A stretch of 64,000 nucleotides of DNA, taken from NCBI RefSeq assembly GCF_047495875.1, contig NC_092486.1:5035738-5099737 (forward strand), read 5' to 3'. The notes beneath the pieces were generated by a model. It did no database searches and was not told where the DNA came from. It saw nothing but the letters and a program-made list of their open reading frames with translations. Positions 37,701 through 49,930 of this stretch are shown one piece after another (position 1 is the first letter of the stretch; every line of letters starts with the position of its first letter). This stretch comes from Pithys albifrons albifrons (lineage: Eukaryota > Chordata > Aves > Passeriformes > Thamnophilidae). The position numbers and the translations under genes were made by a program.

Positions 37701-40700
37701 AAGCCCCAGAACAAACTCTGAGAAATCCCCAACTGCAAGCGAGTCAGCTCAAGCATGAGCTGTTTGTGGGCTTTAGAATAATAAGAAAAACAGCAACAGA
37801 AAAAAAAATCCCATTCCAACTCACCAGCACATTCTGGTCAGGTGCAGCAGAGACCCCAGTTGCTCAGGGCCGGGTCAGACAGTGCCTCCAGCCCCCAAAG
37901 CATTTGGCTGCAGCACCTGGATTTAATACACAGACTTGGGAGTCACCACCAGGAGCTATTTACAGCTTGGCTCATCCCAAGCACAGACAATTGCAGGTCT
38001 CCCAGTGAAGCTCTGCTGTGTTGTCAACAACCCCCTGAAATGGCCAAGACAACTCCCTGAACTGGGGCCAAGGGCAGCACTGGCAGCTCCACAGCCTGGA
38101 CAGTGGGGCAGCACCTGCATCCTGGGAGATGCAGCACCTTCAGCTGGGCCTGGGCTGCTGCCCCAGGGCCCTGTCACAGCACCAGTGCCAACAGCAAACA
38201 CACTGTTGGGAAAATCACCTGTCCTGGCCCCCTCCCATGCAGCACCTCCCCAGTCCCAGGGTGATGCTGCCAGGCTCCCTGCCCCAAAACAGCCCCAGCA
38301 ACAACCCTGCAAACCTGAGCCTGAGCACCAGCCCAGCACCTTTAGGGCCATGGGAAGCAGCCCAGCTCACCTGCACAGGTATGGGCAATCCCTGCTGGGA
38401 CCTGCAGAACTTGGATCTGCTGTGAGCAACACCCAGACATCAGCACTGTCCAAAGGGAAAACACCTGCCAAGCATGGCAGAAACTGCTCTGCAGCTCAGA
38501 TAACTTCTGCTAGACAACAGCAACAAGAATGTTATGAGCTGATGAGGAGGAAAATACTAAATATCTCCAAAGTCTGCTATTTTTGGTTGAGGCATGGATA
38601 AACACTAGCACAGACAGCCCATAAAAACCAGCATATTTTGCACTCTGGATTCATTCTCTGGCCAATGTTTTCTTTGCACAAGTCACTCAAGCTAATATGT
38701 AGGAAGCATGAAGCACTATTTCTGCTTTGCTGATTATGAAATGGGATTGGAGTAGCCAGGGACATGCTGGGTACGTGCTGCAAAGGAGAAGCCAGAGAGT
38801 GAGTCTGCATCCTGCAGGAAACCAGTGAGTTCAACAGTTCTGCTGCAGATCAGGCAAAGAGCTGTTAGCCCAGCTGGGCCATTGTCACCCTGCCTGGTGC
38901 CAGTCTGGGCCAAACTTTCAGGGACTGTAACCTGCAGCATCCCTGTTGCCTGTGTGACAGCACTGGCAACAATACACTGAATTTCCATGGTGTCTTCCAT
39001 GATGAAGCCACCAAATATGCAGATCCCTGTGTGTGGCCTTTGCTGCTTCCTGACAGGAAAGTCAGCAAGTGAAAAACCATGCAAAGTCCAAATGAATTGG
39101 TGGGAGGAACTACCTGGCCCAGAAAAATGAGACAAAGTTTGAGGGCAGAGGACCCAGACTCTCCAGACTGACTGTCTGGGGTGTGGGGCTCAGCAGTGGC
39201 ACAGGCAGAGCTGCATCATCTGCACTCTATCACAGGAATAAATCTTCCCAAGAGGCCAAATGACTTAATAAGTCTTGGGTCCTTCTCAGGAGCAAAGGGG
39301 AGGGCCTCACTCTGGGGATCAGCTCCATCCCCAAGGGCACTGCCAGGGATGCTGAAGTCACTGCTGGTTTATCACTCAGCAAGGAGACAGCAGCACCCTG
39401 TGACCTGTTGAGAAGCAGAGGAGTCAAGAGCATCCCTCTGCAAGCTGTATATATTCTCTAACTGCATGTTTAATTAAATAGAATACTTGTGTTTTATATT
39501 AAACTCACACAGCAGCTGACTATTTAAAACACACATATTGAAACCCGCCAACGGGGAATGGCTTTGGAGCTGTTCTCCAGATCAACTTCCAAGAGAAAAT
39601 GCTGCTAAATGTCTCTGAGGCCTTTCCAAATGCTCCTCCTGGGATAGGAGCCTGGTGTTGCTATGTGGAGAAATGGGTCAAAGCCATTGGGCTTGAACTT
39701 AAAGTATTACTTTATTGCTCACCATGAACATACTGAGACGACTGGCAAAGAGGAGAGGCAGGACCAGCACATTTGCCACGGTGCTCTCAGCACTGGGAGG
39801 GTGATGGATTGTTTCCTGAGCTCCATTTGCTGTTCCCAGCACTGCTTTCCTGTCTCCCCTGACAGTGGCACACTGCCATGGCTCTGCCCCTGCCAGCCGG
39901 TGACTCACCGAGCTGCCCGTGCCCCTGTCCCTGCAGAGAGGGGTGGATGGGTGTGACACCAGCTCTGATTTTAAAGGAAACCTCAGAGAGGGGCAGGTGG
40001 GAGAGGGAAAGGCTGGTGTGACCCAAACAGGCTGTGCCAGAGCATCACTGAGGTGAAGAGAGTTTGGCTGAGGGAAAAGAGACGCAACTGAAATAAATCC
40101 TCAAACCCCCAAAATTAATCCAACTGCAGTTTAAAATAATTTATTTTTAACATTCCTTTTGCAATGCAATAGCTGTGCTCACTTTAGAACTGGCACAGAC
40201 ACAAATATCCTGTTCTCAGAACAGAAATCACCAGGTTGGGCATTTTCACATACAAGTGCATGACACTGAATGGCAACAGAGGTTTGAACAAACCCCCAAA
40301 CACAGCCCATGACATGCACAGCCACAGCTGGCAACCAGCAGTTTTAACTTTCTGTCCAATGCAAAACAACAAATTTATCTCAAACCCTGTGAAATTAGGT
40401 GATGGTTGTAACACTATTTAAAGCCCACAAATCTGAAATAATAAATGAGGTTTATACTGCTTATTTTTACAGGGACTTACTATTCTTCCCTCCAAACTAT
40501 CTGATTTGTTGCTATAATTACATTAAACTTCAGCTGAATTATTTTCAAGTCTGGATCTAGCTGAGCTTGTTGTTCCTATTTCAGACCCAAAGAATAATCT
40601 CTTGTCCTAAAGCCTGTCCAGTCTCTAAATCTATTGGATACTCTAATTTCACTATAAACTTAATTAGCCATAGCCTTAGCTCCTCACTACTACAATACTA

Positions 40701-43700
40701 ATAGTAAATTACATAGAACTAATTATGAGGGTGAAATAAGCACCCAGGCATTGCTGGGGAGAGGCTGCACTGGGGCATTGGAGAGGGAAAGAGCCCTTGG
40801 GCACAAGGGCAGAGGCTGTGATTTTGCCTTTCTGTTTCCAGGGTCTGTAGGCATTTATGGGTAAGTGGCCAGAGAGGGTCAGGACAACACTCAAAACAAA
40901 GATGAGACTTGCCAAAGTGCTGGTTCACACTGGTGAAGCAGAGCTGGCTGCTTTTCTCATGCAAATGATTTAATAGCTCGGCTTCAGAAGCTTTGCAGGT
41001 CCCCTCAGTGCCTGCTGGGTGTATCAGAGACTTCCCCCACCTTCCCTGCCCTGCTCACCAGCTCTGCTTTGCTGCCCACCAAGTCAGAGCAGCAGCAAAG
41101 GGCCCATCACTTTGCTTGTAGCTCTGCTCTGTAGGGTTTTAGGTCAGAGGGGATGTTTGTTTTCCCTGTAAGTTACTTTGCTTTAGCTCTTGTCCTCCCT
41201 TTTCCTTTGCCTGTTCCAATTTGACTCAGGAGTAACTTACCACAAATTCCCATCCAAATCCACTGGGGATGAAGCAAGACACGACAGTCACTCAGTCACC
41301 TCTTGGTCTGTTCCAGGGGATGGATCCTGAAGTCTTGCAGGTCCAACACGTACAGTCCTCAGGGCCTCAGAGCCCAGGACTCCCCAGCCAGCAGATTGAA
41401 TTCTGCATAACATTGGCCCTTCCCTCTGCCCAAGCCAAGGAAAATCAACCTGAGAATTTGGGGGGTAATCATTTGGGGGTTTTTACATTAGCTTTGCCTT
41501 TTTACATTTTAATGCATCACTGCACTAATGAACTAAAAATCTGCATTAGAAAGTGAGTCATGGTGGGAGAAATCGAGACAGCACTCTGGAGGTTTAGAAT
41601 GATCTGAGGATCTGAGCTGGACTCAGGCCAGACCTCTCCAAAGGAGCAGCTGCTTAAACGTGTGGGAACAGTCAAAGGCATCACCTGAGCATCCTGTGCC
41701 TCACAGAGGGCAGGCTGAGTGAAGAATCCACACTGGTACCTGTTAGAAGCAGAGCCTCACTCCTGGCAGCCCCAACCAAAATGCCCAGTGGCACAAACCT
41801 CTCCATCTTCGTGCTCTGCAAGGCTGAACACAAAGGCAGCCTCCTCACAGCATCCATCTGAGGGCCCCCCTCATCCCTGGCACTGCACCATCATGTTTCT
41901 GGCACTAGCAAAGTTACTTTTCCATTATTTAATGCTGTGCACCTGCTGGGTTCCACATTCCCTAACTCAGATAATAATTTCCTCATTAGGAGAAGCCATT
42001 GAATCGATAGCACCGAGCAGTGGGTGAATTGAGGTCGTTTGTCTGCTAAGACCAGCTCTGGTCTCATTAAAAGTGTGAGTGCAGCACTCCCCTCACTGCA
42101 GCAGGGCTCACTCTTCCTCCAGCCTGGAGCTGGGCTGGTGGGGAAGTGCTTTTTCCTCAGGATTTTTTTTTTTTTGTATTTTCCATTTGTATATCAGGGT
42201 TTGCACTGAGCCACTCCACAGCCCTCGCTCCTGCCACTCCTCCTGCACATCCTCTCTGTGCCACAGCAGCCGAGTTCCACCTGCCCCCTGTGCCACAGGG
42301 GTCACTGACACCAGGATGGCTCATGAAGCCAACACCTGTGGAGCTGGGAAGGGCTGGAACCTGGAGATCAAGCAGTGCCATGGTTCATTCTGGCACGTTA
42401 CCTGAGCTGCTGAATCGCTGCCACAAACAGCTCCCAGGCTGGGGCCACCCCTTGCCATTTTACAAGTCAAAAACACTGAGCAAAACTGTGGTATTTAGCT
42501 TGGAGCTGTCACAACAGGCACAAAATCTTGTCCTATCCTCTTGTCAAATGATCCTTGTTCTAAGGGGAAAAAAAAGATTAATGAATGCATCCATATGAGC
42601 CATTAAGAGCAAAATAAAGGCAGAGATAAAGGAAGATAGAGGCAAAGAATGGACATGTTTTCTGCCAATGTCATTCTTTATACAATAGACGCAGTTTCCT
42701 TCTTTCTTTCTTTAGATGGAAGATGGGCTTGACACCATCTCATCAACAGCAGCTGTAATAACAGTTCCTTGCCATTAATATGCAAATTGAAACACATACA
42801 CTGATTAAAAACATGTTAGACAAAGGCTTTTGTCAGAGCAGGTGACAGGGCTCAATTAAGGAGCAGTGGCCCACCACAAAATTCATCATAAAGTCTCACA
42901 CTTGAGCCCAGTGCAGGAACTTCAGTGGGGAACACGCCACAGTGCTCATGGATATCTGCTCTCCCTCTTGAGATCCCAAATGTTCAAGCCCAGCCTGGGT
43001 CCTGTCTGTGCCCAGATGGGCCCCAGCCCTGGGGATTCTCCACAGCCTCTCCTGGTGGGAATGGGCTGGTTGGGTCAATGCCCTTGGACAGCACAGCCCG
43101 GAGGAAGAATCAGACTTCCATGTACTTAATTTGAAGATTATGGAACGTGGTTTTAAAGGTCAGGTCTTGCTAATTAAGTTGATGCAATAGGAACTTAACA
43201 AAGGAAGCAGCACTTGGGAACCAGGAGCATTCTCCTCCCGTGATTAATCCCCGGGTGAAGCCGCGTGTCTCCGGGCAGCCTCACCTACACCCTGTTGCCA
43301 CAGAGCTCTGTTGCCTCCACACAGAGCCAGATAAAACATATTTGAGTTGTGCTGTGTCTGAGCAGAAACCACCACAGTGCTCTGCCCTGATGTGGCACAT
43401 CTGCCCCAGAGCCTGCAGAGCTGCATTAGTCCAGGTGACAAACTAATGAAACACATCTAAAAGATTACAGTTTTGGTGTTAATAATCACATTGCAGCTGT
43501 CTGCCAGTGCCAGCACTATTCCAGTTAGCACTGCTCTGGAAAGGTTGTGTAGGGCAAGACCCAACCAGAGTGAGAAATTACTGAGATTTACTTTCTTTAC
43601 AGAATATCTTGCACAGAATTTTAAGCTGGGAAAACATTTGGCCAGAACAAAACTAAGTTCAGTAATGTATAGATGGTATGCATGAAAAATGCAGAGTGTG

Positions 43701-45469
43701 TGTTTGGAGTTTTTTTTTAAATTAAGAAAATAGATGCAAATGTTTTCACCCTTCAGTTTAAAGTAACCCTGGGGGATGAAATGGTTGCACTTTCAAAGTT
43801 CTCTCGTACATCTGCTCACAGCATTTCAGACTGGGGTGGTTGGACCAGGCTCAGCATCAGAGATCTGGAGGCATTTCTGCAGGGATCACTGACTTACCAC
43901 GAAGAGATTTGTCTTTTTACGTCTTGCTTTGAAGGTCTAATGAACTTAGGAAAAGCAAGAGATTAGAAGGATTTAGGAACCAAAGCCTGATTGACTGGAC
44001 CAGGACAATACTGGCAACAAATGCAAATATTGCACTGCTCTGTCACTGGGGGTGAAAGCAGGAGAGCCAGAGGGATGTGGTGGGACACCTCACTCCCACC
44101 TCCCCTGCCTCCTGCCAGCCAGGGCAACGTGGCAGGTGGGATGTGGGACATGGGAATCCCATCAGCAGTGCTGACCCTCCTGCTCTGCAGTGCCACAAGA
44201 CAAACCATTCACCTGAGAGCTGCCAGAGTGGCATAAAGTCGAGATTTTTCTAAATTAGAGGCAGGTCCTCTGTTCTCTTAGACCAAGCAAGCCACCAACT
44301 CCAGGCCAGGCCACAGAGCCAGGGCAGAAGGACAGCCAGCCTTGCACGGAGGCCAGGTCCAATCCAGCTCACTGCAGAGCTACCTCCACACCTGCCTGAG
44401 GAAAGAAATTGTGTTTATGCTGTAATTAATTTGCTGCAATTAGCTTGTAGTGATTATTAGAGCACACAGTTGGAAGATTTTTGTTTTTCTCTCCTGACAA
44501 AAACGCCTCTGCAGCACCCTGTGTGCCGCTTGGGGGAGGGCTCCTTTGGGGGAAGGAGGCTCAGAAAAGTCAGGCTGCTCCCACATGACTGATGTGCCCT
44601 ATTTCTGTAAATCATTCTCTCTGTAAAGAGGCAGTTTAGCTTCGGGAACACTGGCGGCTTGTGTTATTACCCAAAACACAATAAATGAAACCACCCCACA
44701 GCTATGAAACCCAAGGAGATGTTTACTCATCTGTGAACAACCCATTCTCCTCCACACACGAGAGGCATCGATGCAAGAGCACAGATTAATCACACAGAGC
44801 TTCTGCAATGGCTCTGGCTGTCCCCACGCTGGGAAGGAGGTGATGCTGCAGCGCCCCTGACCCATCCTTTGGCAGCACCAGAGGCTCAATTACCACCCAG
44901 AGGGCTGAGGCTCCCGACCAGCAGAGCCCTGGGCAACCCCTGGGATGTGAAAGAGTGAAAGTCTCTCCTCTGACTCGTCTCCTCCATGCTCAGATCCCCA
45001 AACTGGGCAGAGGGAACAAGCTGCTGGCTGGCACCCTGCAGAGTCAGAGCTGGACTCAGTGCAGGGATAACGCTGTGTCCCCACTGCCTCTCATCATGTC
45101 CCTGCCCGTGCCAGGTAACCTGTTGGCAGCCAGTTACCTGCCCAGGACTGCCCATCTGGCACAGGGTCCCATCCCACCGTCCCTCCTGCAGATCTCCAGG
45201 AGGGCTCTGGCTCCCAAGAAGGGCTGGTGGGCTCAGCAGCGTCCGGCCTCAGGCTTGTATCAAAGTTGATAAAGCAAACAGCTTCTGTGGAGCCTGCAGG
45301 AATCCTACCAGCAGGGAAAGGAATTCACACTTCCATTTTTGTGTTCCTTACTCATGGAACCATTTGTTTCTCTAGAGACAAAGAGGGAAGGGAAAAACTC
45401 ATCTGTTACACAATCCCCGTGATTCACTGATGTTGCTCTTTATGTGTTGACACAAACCATGCTGGAGAA
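31741..45469. other. Intergenic DNA between TCIM and ZMAT4, right part
   Basis: No coding exon was recognised. The longest frames, 32852-33541 on - (229 codons) and 37936-38601 on + (221 codons), lack known domains. The latter is proline- and glutamine-rich, driven by composition. The G-rich minisatellite at 35031-35479 is listed separately. An AT-rich, non-repetitive block at about 40080-40720 stands out from its surroundings. Poly-T at about 42165-42176 and a short (TTTC)n at 42700-42714 are minor. Confidence 0.55.
35031..35479. repeat. G-rich minisatellite, about 18 copies of a 24-27 bp unit
   Basis: Eighteen units of CTCAGTGGTGCAGGGGACT followed by a G-run of 5-8 bases lie head to tail. 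The period varies only because the G-run length varies. Some units carry AGAGG or GATGCA variants. The + strand has dense G-tracts (GGGG-ACT-GGGGGG, then a 12-base spacer), giving strong strand asymmetry. An apparent 248-codon ORF at 34837-35583 with Q-W-C-R-G-L-G motifs is produced by the repeat, whose variable period shifts frame repeatedly without hitting stops. Confidence 0.95.
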
Positions 45470-45873
45470 GGTGAAGAAAGTGTGTTTATTTCTGATTGAA
45501 GACTGATTACATCACTGTCATGGATAATGTAAGAGAATAATCTTATACTCTTGGGAGAAATCTAAGAATAAATATGAAAAAGTAAAATAGTTTGTTTCCA
45601 CTGTCCCTGAAGATGATGGATGAGTAAGTGCTGTATTTACAGGATAGTTATCATACTCTAAACTCTGTGCTGAATAAATATTGTCTTGAAAGGGTAAAAA
45701 AATCCATCGAAATATTTTAACTCACCACAAAATTAAAAAAAAATCCATGTATTTGTCCAAAGCGAAGGTTAGTTACATGTTAATTATTGAATCCACACAG
45801 GATCATTGTCCAAGAAAACCTCCTCTCCACAGAAGCAGCATCAGTGCTTGTTCTTGTCTCCACTGATGAGCTA
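45470..45873 (-). other. ZMAT4: ZMAT4 3' untranslated region (inferred)
   Basis: Sequence following the TAG stop at 45874-45876 on the - strand. The first AATAAA on that strand is at 45485-45490 and is followed, 20-40 bases downstream, by a GT-rich stretch (GGTTTGTGTC). This gives a 3' UTR of about 400 nt. A longer UTR ending further left cannot be excluded. Confidence 0.5.
45485..45490 (-). terminator. ZMAT4: Polyadenylation signal AATAAA, candidate ZMAT4 3' end
   Basis: Read on the - strand, AATAAA lies about 390 bases past the ZMAT4 stop codon, with a GT-rich downstream element within the expected distance. The position is inferred from motif and context alone. Confidence 0.5.
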
Positions 45874-45889
45874 CTACTGGTTCTTGAGG
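45874..45889 (-). CDS. ZMAT4: ZMAT4 terminal coding exon (last codons and stop)
   Basis: This tiny coding segment begins after a strong acceptor (GTTTCTCTCTTGCAG). It completes an Asn codon (AA|C) split across the intron and then reads Leu-Lys-Asn-Gln-TAG. The human protein ends Asn-Leu-Lys-Asn-Lys, so only the last residue differs. Phase agrees with the donor at 51399-51398. The 16-nt coding part is too short for ordinary ORF searches and was found by looking for the expected C-terminal peptide after a pyrimidine tract. The exon continues into the 3' UTR. Confidence 0.88.
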
Positions 45890-47687
45890 CTGCAAGAGAG
45901 AAACAAGGCCAAAGTCACTCTCCATGCTGGTGTGCCCATCCCACTCTGGAGCTCTGCCCATCATTCCTCCTGCCTGGGCAGAGCAGAGGGGACCTGCCAT
46001 TGGGCAAACCCACAGTTCTCCACAGAATGACTAAAGAAATGCTTTATGTGAGCCATGAGGAGACTTCAAATCTAGAAAGTGTATAAATAAACTCTTTCCA
46101 CCTAAAGTGTATTTGCAATTTTAAGGGTCTTTTTGCATTTTATGAAAGAAAGCCACCATAACAATTTGGAAAAAGTATCCTTTCTCTACATCCTGAACTT
46201 TAATTTGAGAGCCTCACAAACCCTGCCCAACTTGACTCCTCTGTGGCCCAGTGTGGCTCAGCTGATGAGGAATTCCTCATTGGAATTGGTGTTGGCAAGC
46301 TCAGGTTTAATCTGCACACCTGACACCACGACACAAAGTGCACAGGCCATTCTGGGGCTTTCAAATTATGATCAAAACAGAAGATATCAGAGATATCTTT
46401 ATTTGCACTTACATTAAAACAAAAGGGAGGCAATTTAGACCCATGATGAGAGAAAGTATTACACACTGTCTCTTCACAGGCAGTGCCATTTTTCAGCTGT
46501 TCTCTGGAACTGAAGCAATGACAAATTAAAATGCCTTTCAATTCTGTGTACCTTTTATAACTATTCATCTTCTGGAGTTGCTACTGCTCTAAAGGCTTCT
46601 TTAGGCATCAGCCACTACCCATTACAGAAAGCACATGAAAATGTTACTGCTACCAATAAAAGCTGCAGCCACCAAGGTAAGAGCAAACTCACTTGGCTTG
46701 GGTGTAAAGTACATGGTACAACTCAAGTATTTACTCTAATTTCCAGAAATGTATTGGAAATCTCGTATCAAAGAGCACACTCATTCTGGGTGAGGATGTG
46801 TGGGAGGAGCCCAACCTCCTGGCACCAGAGACAGGGCTGGAAACATCCAGAGGAAACAGAAATCCCATTTGGCATTACACCTGCCCCACATGGAGTTGGG
46901 CCAGGCAGCCCCAGAGCCTCCCATGCGTTGGCTGTGCCAGACACACAGAGCCCAGGACGTGCTGCAGCCACAACAGGCTGTCAATATTTGTTCACACCTT
47001 CTTAAATAGACAGGAAAAGCGATGCAGACACAGCCATGGGGAAGGCTGACATTTCTCGAGGCACGATATTTACAATATTTTGATTAGCTCTGATTCCTGA
47101 ATAGCCAAGCAGCTTATGGTGATAAATACCCTGTTCCAATTAGACATCTGTGTTCTCAATGAGGGAAAAAAGGGAGGGAAAGAGAAAGGAGCGTGCCCAG
47201 GCCCAAGCCTGCTGTCCCTGCTCCTCAGCAGGACATCAACCACCTGGGCTTCCACAGGGTGCAGCCCAAAGTCGAGGTGAAGGGTTGTACAAGAAGGGCT
47301 GCAGAGCCACCTCCCCAGTTGGACACGACAATTCTCAAGCCTTCAGAATTCATTTTGACCACAGAATTGGTTTTACCCCAGTGATGGCTGAAGGAGCAGG
47401 TCCCCTTTCTTCAAAATCCTAAAATTAATCAGGAAGTTAAGAGTCTGAAAGGAAAACCCAGACACATATTAACATCTATGAAAGTGTAAATGAGTGGTTA
47501 CAAAACCCTGGAATACATTTATGAGCTCGGGATGTGGCAGAGAGGTCTGGCTGATCAAAGAGACAAAATGAAGGCGAGAAGATAAAATTCTTTTTTATAG
47601 AAGTGGTAATCATTATCTCCACATAGACTCTTAATTACTAGGGCTGGATCTCAGCCTCCCATTGCTGACAGCCCGAGTGGTGGAGGA

Positions 47688-47779
47688 CAGCTCCCAGCTC
47701 ACAGCTCTCAGCTCACAGCTCACAGCTCTCAGCTCACAGCTCACAGCTCACAGCTCACAGCTCTCAGCTCTCTCTCTCT
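47688..47779. repeat. 7-bp tandem repeat CAGCTCA/CAGCTCT plus CT run
   Basis: About twelve heptamer units alternate between CAGCTCA and CAGCTCT, then pass into a short (CT)n. Each unit holds an AGCT palindrome, so the array can pair with itself in many registers. A 143-codon + strand ORF starting at 47662 reads through it as S-Q-L-T-A-L-S repeats. It lies inside a ZMAT4 intron and is probably a simple-sequence artefact. Confidence 0.9.
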
Positions 47780-49663
47780 GGCACTTTATTGCAATGTGTG
47801 AGAGATCCACAGCCAGCCCAGGGATGGGATTTACCCCAAGTGTGGGTCTGGGCTCTGTGTTCTGCCAACACCACCTCTGGTCCTTCCACCCGCATGCTCT
47901 GAAGAGACACTTCAGACCCAGATCAGGTGCTCTGGAGCATCTTCTCCAAAACACAGCCCTTTTCTCCTGGCCACAGAGATGTCCCAGCACTTGCCCCCAG
48001 CTTGTCCCCAGCCCCTTCCCAAGAGGGAAGCACTTTTTCCAAAGCCCCAAGGTAAACATTCCACACCAGCACTGCTTTAACCCCGGAATTTGAGGATCCT
48101 CTGGCTCATTTCACAACTACTGGGACTTCAATCCCCGTTGTTTGTTGCAAATCACTTCGAGCAGTAAGTTTTTCATCTTCGCAGTTTACACAAAGCAGAA
48201 AAGAGGAAGGTTTTGTTTCTGCCAGCCCATGGCAAGCAGTGAGGAGCAAGGCTGGCATGTGCTTCCCTCCCAGTCCTTCAGAGGTAACATTCACAGCTGG
48301 CATTTTGGCTGCTGCTGGTCCCCACAGGAAGAGCTGCTGGTGCCCTCCGGCCCCGGCCCCTGCCTGGCACCCTGCCCAGCACTGCTGCTCCACTGCTCCT
48401 TGTGGGGAGGAGGGAGGGAGAGAGGAGATAAAAAAACCCACATCTATTTCTGAAAAGCAAGTCAAACAATGACTCAATCATCTCTACGCAGTTCATAAAT
48501 CCCTAATTAAAGGTTTAGTGCTCCTCCCCGCTGCAGATGTTCCAGAGTCCATCCACATTCCAAACCCTGCTCTGTGCATCGCCCATCAGAGCTCAAACCA
48601 AGCCCTGCACTGCCCACACATCCAACACAGCGTTTTTCCTTAATTTTCAAATGTACAGCTCAAGTACCTGCACTCTGGAGAAAGAATGGGACAGGCAGAT
48701 ATATCTGCTTTGCATATTCACTGGCCAGAGGGACTGGCTCAGTATCAGCTCCTGCCTCCTGCATCTTTTATTCAACACCAAAATACCAGCCAAGACACTT
48801 CCAGCTTTTCCCCCAAGCCCTGTTTTCCTGTTCTGGTCAAACAAATGTAGTCAAACATTTGGGGAAGGCCCTGAAATTCCTGTGAAAGCCCAGCTCTGCC
48901 TGCCAGACCACCCAAGGAAGAGGAGCTCAGCTGCAGGGTAAGAGCTCCAAATTCTGTGCTGCACATGGAGTTGCAGGACCCCCAAGCCCATGCAGGGCAG
49001 TGATGGGGTCCTGGTCACACAACAGCTCACAGTGTGTACAGCTGGTTACTTAAGGCAGGGACTCTCTGTGTGCTGCTCTCTGCAGGGCTCTCAAAAATAA
49101 CAATAAATAACCACAATGCTGATCATTCCTCATAAAAGTTCTCTCCTGTAGCAGTTTTCCAGCAGACCCACCTGCACTGTACTTTTTGGGTGCTATCAGC
49201 TTCCACCATGCAATCACATTCCCTGCTCACCTGTGCTGGAGCAAAATCCCTGTATCCCTTCATCCCTTCCCTTCATAAAGTGCTGCCCCTTCCTTCAGGC
49301 TTGTTTAGTTTTTAATTATATGAAGTATGACAGCTACATAAAATGTTTGTTGCCTTGGTAACTGCAGTCCACTGGCTTCAGCCTGAGTTAGGAGGCAGAG
49401 GACAGTCTTGACATTAACCAACAATAATGAGAACAGTAGAAACCAGTGGGAAAATGCTGGCTGATGTCCAAGGAGGGGACAGTCCTGTCCCCCAGTGCAG
49501 AGCACCCCTGGGAGTCACAGTGCTGAATGACCCAGTGGGACACCACGGCAGTGGAAACTCCGCAAAGGACCAGGTCTGGATTTCCAAATTCTCTTTCTTT
49601 GTATAGAAGAGGTAATTGCTCATAGAAGGCTACAGAAACATAGATGCAGCCCTGCCAAAATCT

Positions 49664-49930
49664 GTTAATGGAGGCACATCACTGACACCTGAGAGCCCAA
49701 GGCTGCCACCTTTTATCTTGGCCCAAAGCTCAATCCTTCCTTGGCACCTGCGGGTCCAGGAAATTGGTATTTTTCAGGCAAGAATTGAAGATGGACAAAG
49801 ACTCCTACCAGGGAAAAGGTGCCAGGACAGAAAGGGATTGCTGCTTTTCTAGGGTTAATGGAGCCACATCATTGGCATCTGAGAGCCCAAGGCCACCAAC
49901 TTTTACTGTGGTGCAAAGCTCAATTGTTCC
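49664..49930. repeat. Diverged 77-bp direct repeat, 190 bp apart
   Basis: Segments 49664-49740 and 49854-49930 align without gaps over 77 bp with about 14 mismatches (around 82% identity). Both start GTTAATGGAG and share CTGAGAGCCCAAGG and AAAGCTCAAT. Similarity is not obvious in the flanks. They could be two copies left by an old tandem duplication or two fragments of an unrecognised dispersed repeat. Confidence 0.85.

Noticed and set aside
37936..38601. 221-codon + strand ORF, proline- and glutamine-rich
   Set aside because: Composition follows CAG/CCC-rich DNA. No conserved motif was seen and overlapping frames on both strands are also open.
42690..42717. Strong-looking + strand splice acceptor (TTTC repeats then TTTAG)
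   Set aside because: No coding frame with conserved content follows, and the tract is explained by a short (TTTC)n microsatellite.
45851..45863. Alternative ZMAT4 C-terminus reading Lys-Asn-Lys just left of the chosen last exon
   Set aside because: It lies after the TAG of the better candidate. The phase from a GTGGAG acceptor is wrong and there is no good pyrimidine tract.
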